Under the pieces are notes generated by a model. The model had not been told where the DNA came from. It saw nothing but the letters and a program-made list of their open reading frames with translations, and searched no databases. Position numbers and translations under genes: made by a program. From JAQBVV01 sp965249205 (GTDB taxonomy: Bacteria > Acidobacteriota > Vicinamibacteria > Vicinamibacterales > UBA2999), in NCBI GenBank assembly GCA_965249205.1, contig CBDFLL010000002.1:204750-268749 (forward strand): a DNA stretch of 64,000 bases, written 5' to 3'. Below are positions 17,548 through 25,026 of this stretch, one piece after another (the first letter of the stretch is position 1; each line of letters opens with the position of its first letter).

Positions 17548-18480
17548 ATGAAACATGTTATTGCGGTGGTCCTGGTGACCGCGCTCTGCGCGGCCGTTTG
17601 GGTTGCACCGGCATACGCGCGGCAAAACGGCAAGAAGAACACGAACGCGCCGGACAATGGCCCCAACAACCAGAATTGGAACACGGTCGTGACCGGCGCG
17701 ACGACCGACGCATCGCAAACAACGCTCTTCCTCGTCGGGGACGACTTCTCGCCGGATGCGGCCGTCTACATCGCCGGTTTCCAGTTGGGTAATGTCATGG
17801 TCGATGCGTCGAGGACGTCGCTGACGGCGATGATGCCAGCAGGCGGGTTCGTCCCAGGCAGCTACCTGGTTCGCGTGGTGGCCGGCACCTCTGAGCAGAA
17901 GAACGTCAGCTTCGAGATGACCATCGGAGCTGCTGGTCCAACAGGTGCCGCCGGAACCGACGGCGTTGACGGTCTCAATGGCATCAACGGTATCAACGGC
18001 ACCAATGGTACCAACGGCGTTGATGGCACCAATGGTATTGATGGGGTCGTTATTGGCCACTACCGGACGTTGGGCGACGACGCGAACAACTACACGGTGA
18101 TCCCCAACAATTCGTCGGGAGTGAGGATCACGAATTGCGATCCGGGAGATGTCGCTGTGGGCGGTGGGCACCTCATTGACGGCATCGGATCTTTGTCGGC
18201 GCCGGCAATCCTCGCCAGTGTTCCCTGGCAGAGTGCGGAATCGTGGCTGGTCCAGGCGGTGGGGACCGGTAGCTACGGGAATTTCACGCTCTACACCGTC
18301 GTTCGGTGTGCTGATTACGCTCTGATTCACGTGGGTGGCATGGACGAGATGGAGTTCACCGAAGCCGAGTCCAACCTAAACGACCTGGTCTCTGAATATC
18401 AGCAATACGAGGACGCGACTGCAGAAGACGAGGAGTTTGAGGACGAGGAAGAAGACGGGGAAGACGAAGAAGAACTCTGA
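17548..18480 (+). CDS. Secreted IPT/collagen-like protein with a beta-tubulin C-terminal tail
   Basis: 310 residues. A Sec signal peptide (1-25, cleavage after AYA) is followed by an IPT/TIG-like beta domain (44-125), a collagen-like Gly-X-Y run rich in Asn/Asp (127-167), a small globular domain (168-263) of the kind that often closes bacterial collagen-like proteins, and then residues 264-310 that match the end of eukaryotic beta-tubulin. The ORF is continuous across the junction. GAGG lies upstream of the ATG; TATAGT at 17415-17420 is a possible -10. The TTL-like gene ends 220 bases upstream on the same strand. A hairpin follows the stop. Confidence 0.85.
   Translation: [310 protein letters not shown]
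18337..18477 (+). other. Beta-tubulin helix-12 plus acidic tail segment inside the preceding CDS
   Basis: These 47 codons encode [13 protein letters not shown], then L, then [10 protein letters not shown], then [23 protein letters not shown]. From memory, animal beta-tubulin ends [33 protein letters not shown] and an acidic tail, so 28 of the first 30 residues agree. Helix 12 is the outer face that kinesin and dynein touch, and the Glu-rich E-hook is what TTL-family enzymes modify. The segment is in frame and followed at once by the stop. Bacterial BtubA/B proteins lack such a tail, so a eukaryotic origin is the simplest explanation. Confidence 0.9.
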
Positions 18481-18502
18481 TCGTGTGTCTCGCGGCTGAT
18501 CT

Positions 18503-18535
18503 GAGAGCCCATCTCTCTTTGAGGGACGGGCTCTC
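18503..18535 (+). terminator. Hairpin between convergent tubulin-tail gene and queG
   Basis: GAGAGCCC (18503-18510) pairs perfectly with GGGCTCTC (18528-18535) around a 17-base loop, 22 bases after the stop codon, followed by GTCATTTGTG. It is probably a terminator serving one or both convergent genes; the T-tract is weak. Confidence 0.5.
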
Positions 18536-18550
18536 GTCATTTGTGACCGC

Positions 18551-19726
18551 TCAGAACGAGCCCTCCAGAGACGATTCTTGGCCAGCCGCCCCCGGATCGC
18601 GGGTCGTATGCGCCAGCGCTGCCTCGATCTCCTCAAGGACCCAGGCGTCTGACTCGCGCTGGTGGCGCGCCTGTAGCGCCGCACGCGCCCCGGCATCGTC
18701 GAAGCGTCCCAGTGCCCAGGCGCAGTGGCCGCGGACCAACGCAGACTCGTGCTGCAGTCTCGATGTCAGCGCCGACACCGCACGCGGATGATCGCTATTG
18801 CCCAGCGCCACGGCGACGTTCCGCAGGAAGCCCTGATATTTGGCGCGCCTCACCGGGCTCCCGCGGAACAGCGTCTTGAATCCCTCCTCGTCCAGCGCGA
18901 GGAGGTCCACGAGATCAGGCGCCCGGAGCTCCTCGCGAGCCGCGAAGGCCGACGCCGCTGCCCCGACCTGGGCGAAGCGGTTCCACGGACAGACGTCCTG
19001 GCACTCATCACAGCCAAAGATGCGATTGCCTACGCCCGCCCGTAGTTCGCGCGGGATCGGGCCACGGTTCTCGATCGTCAGATAGGAGATGCAACGCCTC
19101 GCGTCAACAACGTAGGGAGCGACAATCGCCTGCGTCGGGCACACGTCGATACATGCCGTGCAGCTTCCGCACTGGTCGGCAACCGGCTCTCCGTACGCAA
19201 GCTCGCAATCGAGTACGATGGCGCCGAGGAAGAACCACGAGCCCACCCCGGCGGTGATGAGGTTCGAGTGTTTACCGATCCAGCCCAGGCCGGCAAGTTC
19301 CGCCCAGGCCTTCTCCAGCACGGGGCCGGTGTCGATGTAGTAGCGCCCCACGACGCCGGGCGCGATCTCCTGTATGCGCTGATACAGGTCGCCAAGCGCG
19401 CTGCCGAGCACGTCGTGGTATTCGCCCCCCCACGCGTAGCGGGAAATCCGGGCGCGGGACGCATCGGTGCTCGCTTCCTCGCCGGTCCAGTAACTTCGCG
19501 TGACGATCAGGACCGACCGCGCCGCCGGCACCACGAGCCCCGGATCGGCGCGCCTGCCGGCGCTGCGCTCCATCCACTGCATGCTCCCGTGCATGCCGAG
19601 CGCGAGCCACTCGCGAAGACGCGGGGCCGCATCCAACGCGCCCACAGGCGCAGCCTCGCAGCGATCGAACCCCAGGCCGGTCGCCGCCGATTGGATGGCA
19701 CGCGTCCGCTCATGGAGGGGGCTCAT
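18551..19726 (-). CDS. queG: Epoxyqueuosine reductase
   Basis: 391 residues from MSPLHERTRAIQ. The cobalamin-binding N-domain is followed by two 4Fe-4S clusters (CGSCTACIDVCPTQAI and CDECQDVCPWNRF) and a C-terminal HEAT-like repeat region (SALTSRLQHESALVRGHCAW). QueG reduces epoxyqueuosine to queuosine in tRNA wobble positions. The frame stays open 89 codons further up, but that extension is low-complexity Arg-rich and overlaps the pilin end. TAGACT lies 7 nt before this ATG, which supports the shorter start. Confidence 0.93.
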   Translation of the reverse strand: MSPLHERTRAIQSAATGLGFDRCEAAPVGALDAAPRLREWLALGMHGSMQWMERSAGRRADPGLVVPAARSVLIVTRSYWTGEEASTDASRARISRYAWGGEYHDVLGSALGDLYQRIQEIAPGVVGRYYIDTGPVLEKAWAELAGLGWIGKHSNLITAGVGSWFFLGAIVLDCELAYGEPVADQCGSCTACIDVCPTQAIVAPYVVDARRCISYLTIENRGPIPRELRAGVGNRIFGCDECQDVCPWNRFAQVGAAASAFAAREELRAPDLVDLLALDEEGFKTLFRGSPVRRAKYQGFLRNVAVALGNSDHPRAVSALTSRLQHESALVRGHCAWALGRFDDAGARAALQARHQRESDAWVLEEIEAALAHTTRDPGAAGQESSLEGSF

Positions 19727-19733
19727 GGCGCGC

Positions 19734-19739
19734 AGTCTA
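19734..19739 (-). promoter_or_regulatory. -10-like hexamer close to the queG start
   Basis: TAGACT on the minus strand ends 7 nt before the ATG at 19726, consistent with a leaderless transcript and with the internal start chosen. No clear -35 was seen. Confidence 0.3.
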
Positions 19740-19821
19740 GCAGCCCGTGGTGCCGTGAACCGACTTGCCACTCTTTGAAGGTGCCGCGGCGCACGCCGAT
19801 CGCAGCCGGGGCTTCGCCGCC

Positions 19822-20346
19822 CTAACGAAAAATCGTGGCGCCGGCCATGGTGTTGGGAATGACGGCCCCGGTCGCGAGCTGGTAGAGCGTGCCGCTCCCG
19901 TTGGTAGCGAAGGACCGCTGCCCAGTGCTGCCAATCGAGGACGGCTCGGTGTGCGCGTGGAAGCTCGCGACCGTATCGGCCCCGCCGTTGCACGTCGCGG
20001 CGCTGAGAGTCATGACGGTTGGATCAGTGCCCGCCGCCACCGCCACACCGTAGCCGCTCTTGACCACGCCTGTCGTGGAGAGGTCGGAGGTGATGAACGC
20101 CGAGCCACCGCCCACCGGGGCCAACGCAAGATCCTCCAGCGAGGGCGCGTATCCACCGCCGCATGTCGACGCGTAGCTGGCCTCCGCGCTGCTGATGATG
20201 CGAAGTGAACCGACGGCCGAGGCCTCGTTGCCCGACTGGCGTGCGCGCAGCAGGCCGGGGATAGCGACGGCAGAGACGATGCCGATGAGCGCCACGCTAA
20301 TCAACAGCTCGATCAGCGTAAATCCCCTGGCGTCCTCCGTCGTCAT
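19822..20346 (-). CDS. Type IV pilin-like protein (prepilin-type N-terminal methylation)
   Basis: 174 residues from MTTEDARGF. The prepilin peptidase site G/FTLIELLISVALIGIV is followed by the hydrophobic assembly helix and a globular head with Cys residues (SASTCGGGYAP, SAATCNGGAD) that could form the pilin disulphide loop. It may be a major or minor pilin or a pseudopilin; no assembly genes lie nearby, so its machinery must be elsewhere. AGGA precedes the ATG. The longer upstream reading is rejected because it adds a basic leader longer than normal prepilins have. Confidence 0.88.
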   Translation of the reverse strand: MTTEDARGFTLIELLISVALIGIVSAVAIPGLLRARQSGNEASAVGSLRIISSAEASYASTCGGGYAPSLEDLALAPVGGGSAFITSDLSTTGVVKSGYGVAVAAGTDPTVMTLSAATCNGGADTVASFHAHTEPSSIGSTGQRSFATNGSGTLYQLATGAVIPNTMAGATIFR

Positions 20347-20603
20347 TCGATTGGTCCTCACTCGTCGCTTCGCCCCTGTCAGGCACCGGCCCGTGGTGAC
20401 CAAACGAGAGGCGCCCCAGTATGTGGCACCTCGGTTGGGCCCGGCACGCAGAGACATTGTACGTATCACCGCCACACATCGCCTAAGCGAATGGCGCAAT
20501 CAGGCAAACGATTCGTCCTCTACGGTCAAAGTCACGTGCGGGCTGCTTCGGTATAACAACACAAGACTGCCAATCACGGCAGTCATCGCGAAAGGAGCCC
20601 ACG

Positions 20604-21116
20604 ATGGACAGAACCTCACAAACGGCGCAGGAACACCGGGACGCGGGACGCGGACGCAAGGCATTCTGGGTGGCGGTCGCGCTCGGCGCGCTGTTCGCCG
20701 TCGTCTGGCTGACACCGACCCGAGCCCAGCGGCCGCACGGACCGGGCGGGTTCTTCCACGGCCAACGCGGCGATGCTCATTCGTTGGCGACACTCGGCGC
20801 AGAACTCAGGGAACATGCCGGTCTGCTGGCGTACGCGGGCCTGACCGAGCCCCAAGTGGCGCGCATCGCCGACGCGTTCGACGAGCGCATCGCAGTGTTC
20901 GCTGAACTGGAATCAGGCCGTGCTGCGATCGAAGGGCGAGTGGCCGACGCGGTAGCGGCCGAGAACCTTGACCCTACTGAGCTCGCCGTCACACTCGGCG
21001 AGGCGAGAGAGCTCGCAGAGCGGACCCTTGACGAATCGTTCGACCTGATCGCGGCCGTCGCCAGCGAGCTGACGCCCGCGCAGCGCGCGGATCTGGTCAG
21101 ACACTGGAGAGACTGA
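20604..21116 (+). CDS. Periplasmic Spy/CpxP-like (LTXXQ) protein
   Basis: 170 residues with an N-terminal membrane/signal segment (FWVAVALGALFAVVWLTPTRAQ) and then an all-helical region ending in LTPAQRADLVRHW, the LTxxQ motif of Spy/CpxP/heavy-metal sensor proteins. His/Gly-rich HGPGGFFHGQRGDAH follows the signal and may bind metal. Family members are periplasmic chaperones or metal sensors. AAAGGAGCC provides a strong ribosome site. It overlaps the methyltransferase start by one base (TGATG). Confidence 0.75.
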   Translation: MDRTSQTAQEHRDAGRGRKAFWVAVALGALFAVVWLTPTRAQRPHGPGGFFHGQRGDAHSLATLGAELREHAGLLAYAGLTEPQVARIADAFDERIAVFAELESGRAAIEGRVADAVAAENLDPTELAVTLGEARELAERTLDESFDLIAAVASELTPAQRADLVRHWRD

Positions 21117-21886
21117 TGAAACCGCGTCGCTTCGGGTCGGAATCACGCGTGGTTGGTGGCTCGCTCGCCGTCAGCCACAACCCGGGCGGGCCGACGACGT
21201 CACGCCCGCCCCTCGCCGCACCCGGTCGACCCCTTCGGTCCGTCCGCGCCTGGCTCGTCGGACAGTTCGGCCACCCGAGAGGCGTGTCCGGGCGGTTGGC
21301 CGGCTGGATCATGGCGCATCGCCCGTCCAATCGCCGGCGCAACGCCTGGGCCGTCGATCTGCTGAATGTGCAGCCGGGATGGCGCGTCCTTGAGATCGGT
21401 TTCGGCCCGGGCCTGTCGCTTCACCAGCTCGCATCACGCGTGGGACCAAAGGGGCTGGTGGCAGGCATCGACGTCTCCGCGACGATGCTGCGCCAGGCGC
21501 GACACCGCAATCGTGCGGCGGTCGCATCGGGAAGGATGGACCTGCGCCAGGCGTCGGTTACCGATCTTCCGAGCTTCGGCGAGGCGTTCGACGCGATACT
21601 AGCTGTCAACACCGTGGGGTTCTGGCCAGACCGACCCGCCCAGTTTAGGGCTATTCGGGCTGAACTCGTGCCCGGAGGACTCTTCGCCGTCACCGTACAG
21701 CCCCGATCAAGGGGTGCGACCGCGGCAACGACCGCACGGATTCAGGGCGAGATCGAGGCGGATCTCTATGGCGCGGGCTTCGGGAGTGTGGTCAGCCACA
21801 CGCTCGAGCTGGACCCTCCGGCGGCCTGCGTCATCGCGCGCGGAGTGCAGACACTACGCCAGTCGATCCGTAGCCTCGTCCTATAG
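21116..21886 (+). CDS. Class I SAM-dependent methyltransferase
   Basis: 256 residues. The SAM-binding motif I is VLEIGFGPGLSLHQLA, motif II contains LVAGIDVSATML, and VTDLPSFGEAFDAILAVNTV follows the order of UbiE/COQ5-type small-molecule methyltransferases. The substrate is unknown. Its start lies on the stop of the Spy-like gene, so the two are cotranslated. The N-terminal 40 residues are Arg/Pro-rich and may not all be translated. Confidence 0.85.
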   Translation: MKPRRFGSESRVVGGSLAVSHNPGGPTTSRPPLAAPGRPLRSVRAWLVGQFGHPRGVSGRLAGWIMAHRPSNRRRNAWAVDLLNVQPGWRVLEIGFGPGLSLHQLASRVGPKGLVAGIDVSATMLRQARHRNRAAVASGRMDLRQASVTDLPSFGEAFDAILAVNTVGFWPDRPAQFRAIRAELVPGGLFAVTVQPRSRGATAATTARIQGEIEADLYGAGFGSVVSHTLELDPPAACVIARGVQTLRQSIRSLVL

Positions 21887-21901
21887 ACGAGGTCTCTGAC
21901 G

Positions 21902-22561
21902 CTACTCGGGCTTCTTCGCGTGCTCGTCGAACTGGTGGGTCCAGTGCGCGCCACTGCAGAACGGCTTGTTCGTGCTGTGGCCACACCGGCATAACGCGAA
22001 GCGCCTCGTCGACGCGCCTTCACCTTGCGGAACCTCCTTGAGCGCGGCGGCGCCTCCGCGCACGACGTACGGACCGTTGGGAACGTAGCCGACCACTGGC
22101 TCCCCGCCGCCGTCGCCGTGTTCAACACCGTCGATCGAGTAACTGAGCGCGCCTGAGGGGCACGTGTCGATCACAGCCGCAATCTGCTCGGCCGATGCCG
22201 CCGTCGCCAGGACGAACGGTTCCTCCCTCAAACGGAAAACCTCCTTGAGGCCGTCGGTACATCGACCGGCGTGCGCGCAGATGCCGCGGTTGTCATGGAT
22301 CGTAATCGCCTCGGCCACGTAGTCCTCACGCTTGTAGGGGACCCGGTCCGGGGCCTTCGCATCGCTGAAGCCGTTGGTCCGGTGGCTGCCGTCGCAGAAG
22401 GGCTTGTTCTTCGAGCCGCCGCACCGACAGAGCTTGGTCACCGCCTGCGTCTGATGCGCCGCCGCACCGTACAGACCCTCAAGCGAGGTGAGGTTCGTGA
22501 CGCGATACGGTCCGTTTGGCATCAGCGAAATCTCGGGAACGGTCTTCGGGCCATCAGACAT
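21902..22561 (-). CDS. CDGSH iron-sulfur protein with central 4Fe-4S Mj0042-type domain
   Basis: 219 residues from MSDGPKTVPEIS. Two CDGSH-type 2Fe-2S sites, CRCGGSKNKPFCDGSH near residue 45 and CRCGHSTNKPFCSGAH near the C-terminus, flank a region with ICAHAGRC...DTCPSGAL, a compact 4Fe-4S-like domain. Such three-part proteins are soluble electron or cluster carriers of unknown partner. The start is fixed by GGAG upstream. It follows egtD by about 30 bases and may belong to the ergothioneine operon. Confidence 0.88.
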   Translation of the reverse strand: MSDGPKTVPEISLMPNGPYRVTNLTSLEGLYGAAAHQTQAVTKLCRCGGSKNKPFCDGSHRTNGFSDAKAPDRVPYKREDYVAEAITIHDNRGICAHAGRCTDGLKEVFRLREEPFVLATAASAEQIAAVIDTCPSGALSYSIDGVEHGDGGGEPVVGYVPNGPYVVRGGAAALKEVPQGEGASTRRFALCRCGHSTNKPFCSGAHWTHQFDEHAKKPE

Positions 22562-22593
22562 GCTGCTCTCCTTCACTAGGGGGGGCGTCGCTG

Positions 22594-23577
22594 TCAACGC
22601 GCGGATGCAAGCGTCAGCGCGAAGCCGTCATCCGACCACTGGCTCGTGGTGAGGAAGCCAGCCCGCTCCACCATCGCCACGATTTGCTCGGCGCCGTACT
22701 TGTACGAACTCTCGGTCCAGATCGTCTCACCGGCGTCGAACATGATGTCGAGATCCGCGGACGGCACACGCACACGCTGCCGGCACTCACTCACCAGGTG
22801 CATCTCGATGCGCGAGGCTTCGGCGTTCCAGACCGCGCGATGACTGAACCTCGCCAGATCGAAATCGGCGTCGAGCTCGCTGTTGGCTCGTACGAGCAGG
22901 TTCCTGTTAAAGGCCGCTGTCACGCCGAGCGGATCGTCGTAGGCAAGCAGCAGCTCGGCTTCCGGCTTCAGGAGATCCGCACCAAGAAGCAGTGAGTCGC
23001 CCACCGACATCGCTGTTCGGATGTTGTGAAGAAAGGCAGCCGCGCCGGGCGGATCGAAGTTGCCGATATTCGAGCCGAGAAAGAGCGTCAGCGTCCGCCC
23101 TGTCGCGCGCCTGCTGCTCGCGATCTCGGTAAGCCCGGCCTCGTAGGTGGCCTCGTGGGCTACGACGACGAGGTCGATGTCACTCGCCAGGGCGCGTCCG
23201 GCCGCCTCGAGCGCAGCGCCCGACACGTCCACTAGGTGCACGGTCAGTGGGCCAGCCGGACGAGCCGAGAGGAGCGTGGCAAGCTTCAAGCCGCTACCTG
23301 GCCCCAGCTCGACAATGGTCGAAATGGGGGCGACGCGCGAGACGATGTCGCTCGCAACACGTTCAAGCAGGCGTTGCTCGGCCCTCGTGATGCCGTACCA
23401 GGGCAGGCGGCAAATCGCCTCGAACAGCTCCGATCCCAACTCGTCGTACAGGTGTTCGGACGGCAGCTGACGCGGTGTCTGCGACAGGTAGTACGCGACG
23501 TCGACGGCGAAACGGCTACGCGCCGTTGTGGTCTTTGGCACAGCGGAACGTCGCATAGACATAGGGGTAGCGCGCAC
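22594..23577 (-). CDS. egtD: L-histidine N-alpha-methyltransferase
   Basis: 327 residues with EgtD signatures: YDELGSELFEAIC, the SAM site VELGPGSGLK, the FLGSNIGNF stretch, and the DPLGVTAAFNRNLL region, closing with TESSYKY. It trimethylates histidine to hercynine using SAM. It overlaps the 3' end of egtB by up to 62 bases; the true start may be one of the Mets at codons 6-8, which would shorten the overlap. EgtB upstream completes the pathway. Confidence 0.94.
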   Translation of the reverse strand: MRATPMSMRRSAVPKTTTARSRFAVDVAYYLSQTPRQLPSEHLYDELGSELFEAICRLPWYGITRAEQRLLERVASDIVSRVAPISTIVELGPGSGLKLATLLSARPAGPLTVHLVDVSGAALEAAGRALASDIDLVVVAHEATYEAGLTEIASSRRATGRTLTLFLGSNIGNFDPPGAAAFLHNIRTAMSVGDSLLLGADLLKPEAELLLAYDDPLGVTAAFNRNLLVRANSELDADFDLARFSHRAVWNAEASRIEMHLVSECRQRVRVPSADLDIMFDAGETIWTESSYKYGAEQIVAMVERAGFLTTSQWSDDGFALTLASAR

Positions 23578-24850
23578 GAAACCAGTTCCGGAATGTCGGT
23601 CGCAACAACGCGCGAGCCGTCGCCGGAGACGCGCCCTTTATGACCATGTGCTGGTTGTCGAAGAAGTCCGCCGAGTATTCCGGATAGGACGCCATCGGTC
23701 GAAAACCAGGAAATGGCCCGAAGGGCGTGCTCGTCCACTCCCAACCGTTGCCTACGAGATCCTCCACACCCCACGTACTCGCGCCAGCCGGGTGGCTGCC
23801 GACAGGCCAGGGATCCCAACTCGAGAAATCGAACACACCGCGTTCAACCGACGGCTCATCAGAACCCCAGGGATACTGGCGCTCGCCGGCCGGCGAGCCG
23901 TACGTGGCGCGCTGAAACTCAGCCTCCGTTGGCAGCCGCGCCCCACACCAGCGCGTGAAGGCCGAGGCTTCCGCATGGCTGAGGTAGACGGGCCACGCCA
24001 GCGGCAACGGTAGCAACTCGAACATGCCGCGCCACCACCACGCGTCACCATTGCGCTCCCAGAACAACGGGTGGGCCATGCCTTCCTGCTGAACCCACAG
24101 CCAGTCCTCCGCCGTCCACCAGCGCGCGTCTCGATAGCCGCCGGCCTCGACGAACTCCAGGAATCGGCTGTTCGTGACATCGTGGCGCTCAATGGCGAAC
24201 GCCCCGACGTCTTCAGTACGCGCCGGAAACTCGTTGTCCCATCCAAACCGCACGGTGTCTCTGTCGACACCCAAGGTGGCGCGACCCGCCGGCACGGTGA
24301 TCCATTCGGCAGATGGTGAGGTGTTCTTCGTCTGCGGATGGTAACCGGCCGGTCGCTGTTTGAGCGCGAACGGCAGCCGATGCCACATGTACAGCAGCGT
24401 CTCGTGGTGCAGCGCTTCGTGCTCGATGATGCAAAAGGCCGCTTCGGCTCGATCGAGCAACGGATGCCCAGGCCGATCGAGCTCGCCGGAGGCCAGCACT
24501 TCCTCGATCTGTTTGTCGGCGTCAGCTGCAAAGGCGCGGACCACATCCCGGGATGGCCACACCGACTCGGCACTCGCCGCTGCCCCTTCGGCGGCAGATG
24601 ACTCATGCGGGTCGATGCCTCGGGCGAAGAGGTCCTCGAGACGCGCATCGATGCTCGGGTGACCCAACGCCTTCTTCATGAGGGAGTTGAAACTGAAACC
24701 CGGAAGGTGCCCTTCGTAGAACACGATCGGATGGCGCAGCGCGATCGGCTGGGAGTAGTAGGCCTCGTTGGTGAGCACGTCGAACAACTCGCGCGACCGT
24801 GCGCGGCTGCGTTGATAGCTACTGAGCGTCTCACTCTGCAGTGTGTCCAT
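23516..24850 (-). CDS. egtB: Ergothioneine biosynthesis sulfoxide synthase (EgtB family)
   Basis: 444 residues in two domains: an N-terminal DinB-like domain with candidate iron ligands His48 (YEGHLPGF), His144 and His148 (EHEALHHETLL), and a C-terminal formylglycine-generating-enzyme-like domain (GVEDLVGNGWEWTSTPFGPF). EgtB joins a thiol donor to hercynine with O2. There is no egtA or egtC beside it, so it may use cysteine directly, as reported for the EgtB of the acidobacterium Chloracidobacterium. A selenoneine synthase (SenA) is the main alternative, but egtD next door and no senB/senC favour EgtB. GAGGAG precedes the ATG. Confidence 0.88.
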   Translation of the reverse strand: MDTLQSETLSSYQRSRARSRELFDVLTNEAYYSQPIALRHPIVFYEGHLPGFSFNSLMKKALGHPSIDARLEDLFARGIDPHESSAAEGAAASAESVWPSRDVVRAFAADADKQIEEVLASGELDRPGHPLLDRAEAAFCIIEHEALHHETLLYMWHRLPFALKQRPAGYHPQTKNTSPSAEWITVPAGRATLGVDRDTVRFGWDNEFPARTEDVGAFAIERHDVTNSRFLEFVEAGGYRDARWWTAEDWLWVQQEGMAHPLFWERNGDAWWWRGMFELLPLPLAWPVYLSHAEASAFTRWCGARLPTEAEFQRATYGSPAGERQYPWGSDEPSVERGVFDFSSWDPWPVGSHPAGASTWGVEDLVGNGWEWTSTPFGPFPGFRPMASYPEYSADFFDNQHMVIKGASPATARALLRPTFRNWFRARYPYVYATFRCAKDHNGA

Positions 24851-25014
24851 CGGGCTCCTCTGCGGCGACCGGCGTTCGGAAGGCTCATTGAACTACATCT
24901 CGCGTGATATCGCGAGCCGACGACGGCGCGCGCCCCATGTCGACGGCACTGCGGATGGGGCGGACTCGGCCGTCGGCATGCGGGAATGCGCAAGAGCCCG
25001 CCGGATCTCCGTGG

Positions 25015-25020
25015 AATAAT
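25015..25020 (+). promoter_or_regulatory. -10-like hexamer before the gltX GTG
   Basis: AATAAT ends 6 nt before the GTG at 25027. This supports the GTG start over in-frame ATGs at 24937 and 24955 and suggests leaderless transcription. Confidence 0.35.
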
Positions 25021-25026
25021 GCCGCC

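Noticed and set aside
17940..18050. Possible DNA repeat array
   Set aside because: Again a collagen-like coding repeat (GGCATCAACGG-type units) within an open frame.
17545..18330. 261-codon minus-strand ORF
   Set aside because: Antisense to the collagen/tubulin-tail gene; a repeat-driven low-complexity reading.
17548..18480. The tubulin tail as an unrelated acidic tail
   Set aside because: Composition alone could be chance, but the ordered match through helix 12 ([23 protein letters not shown]) cannot be explained by acidic bias.
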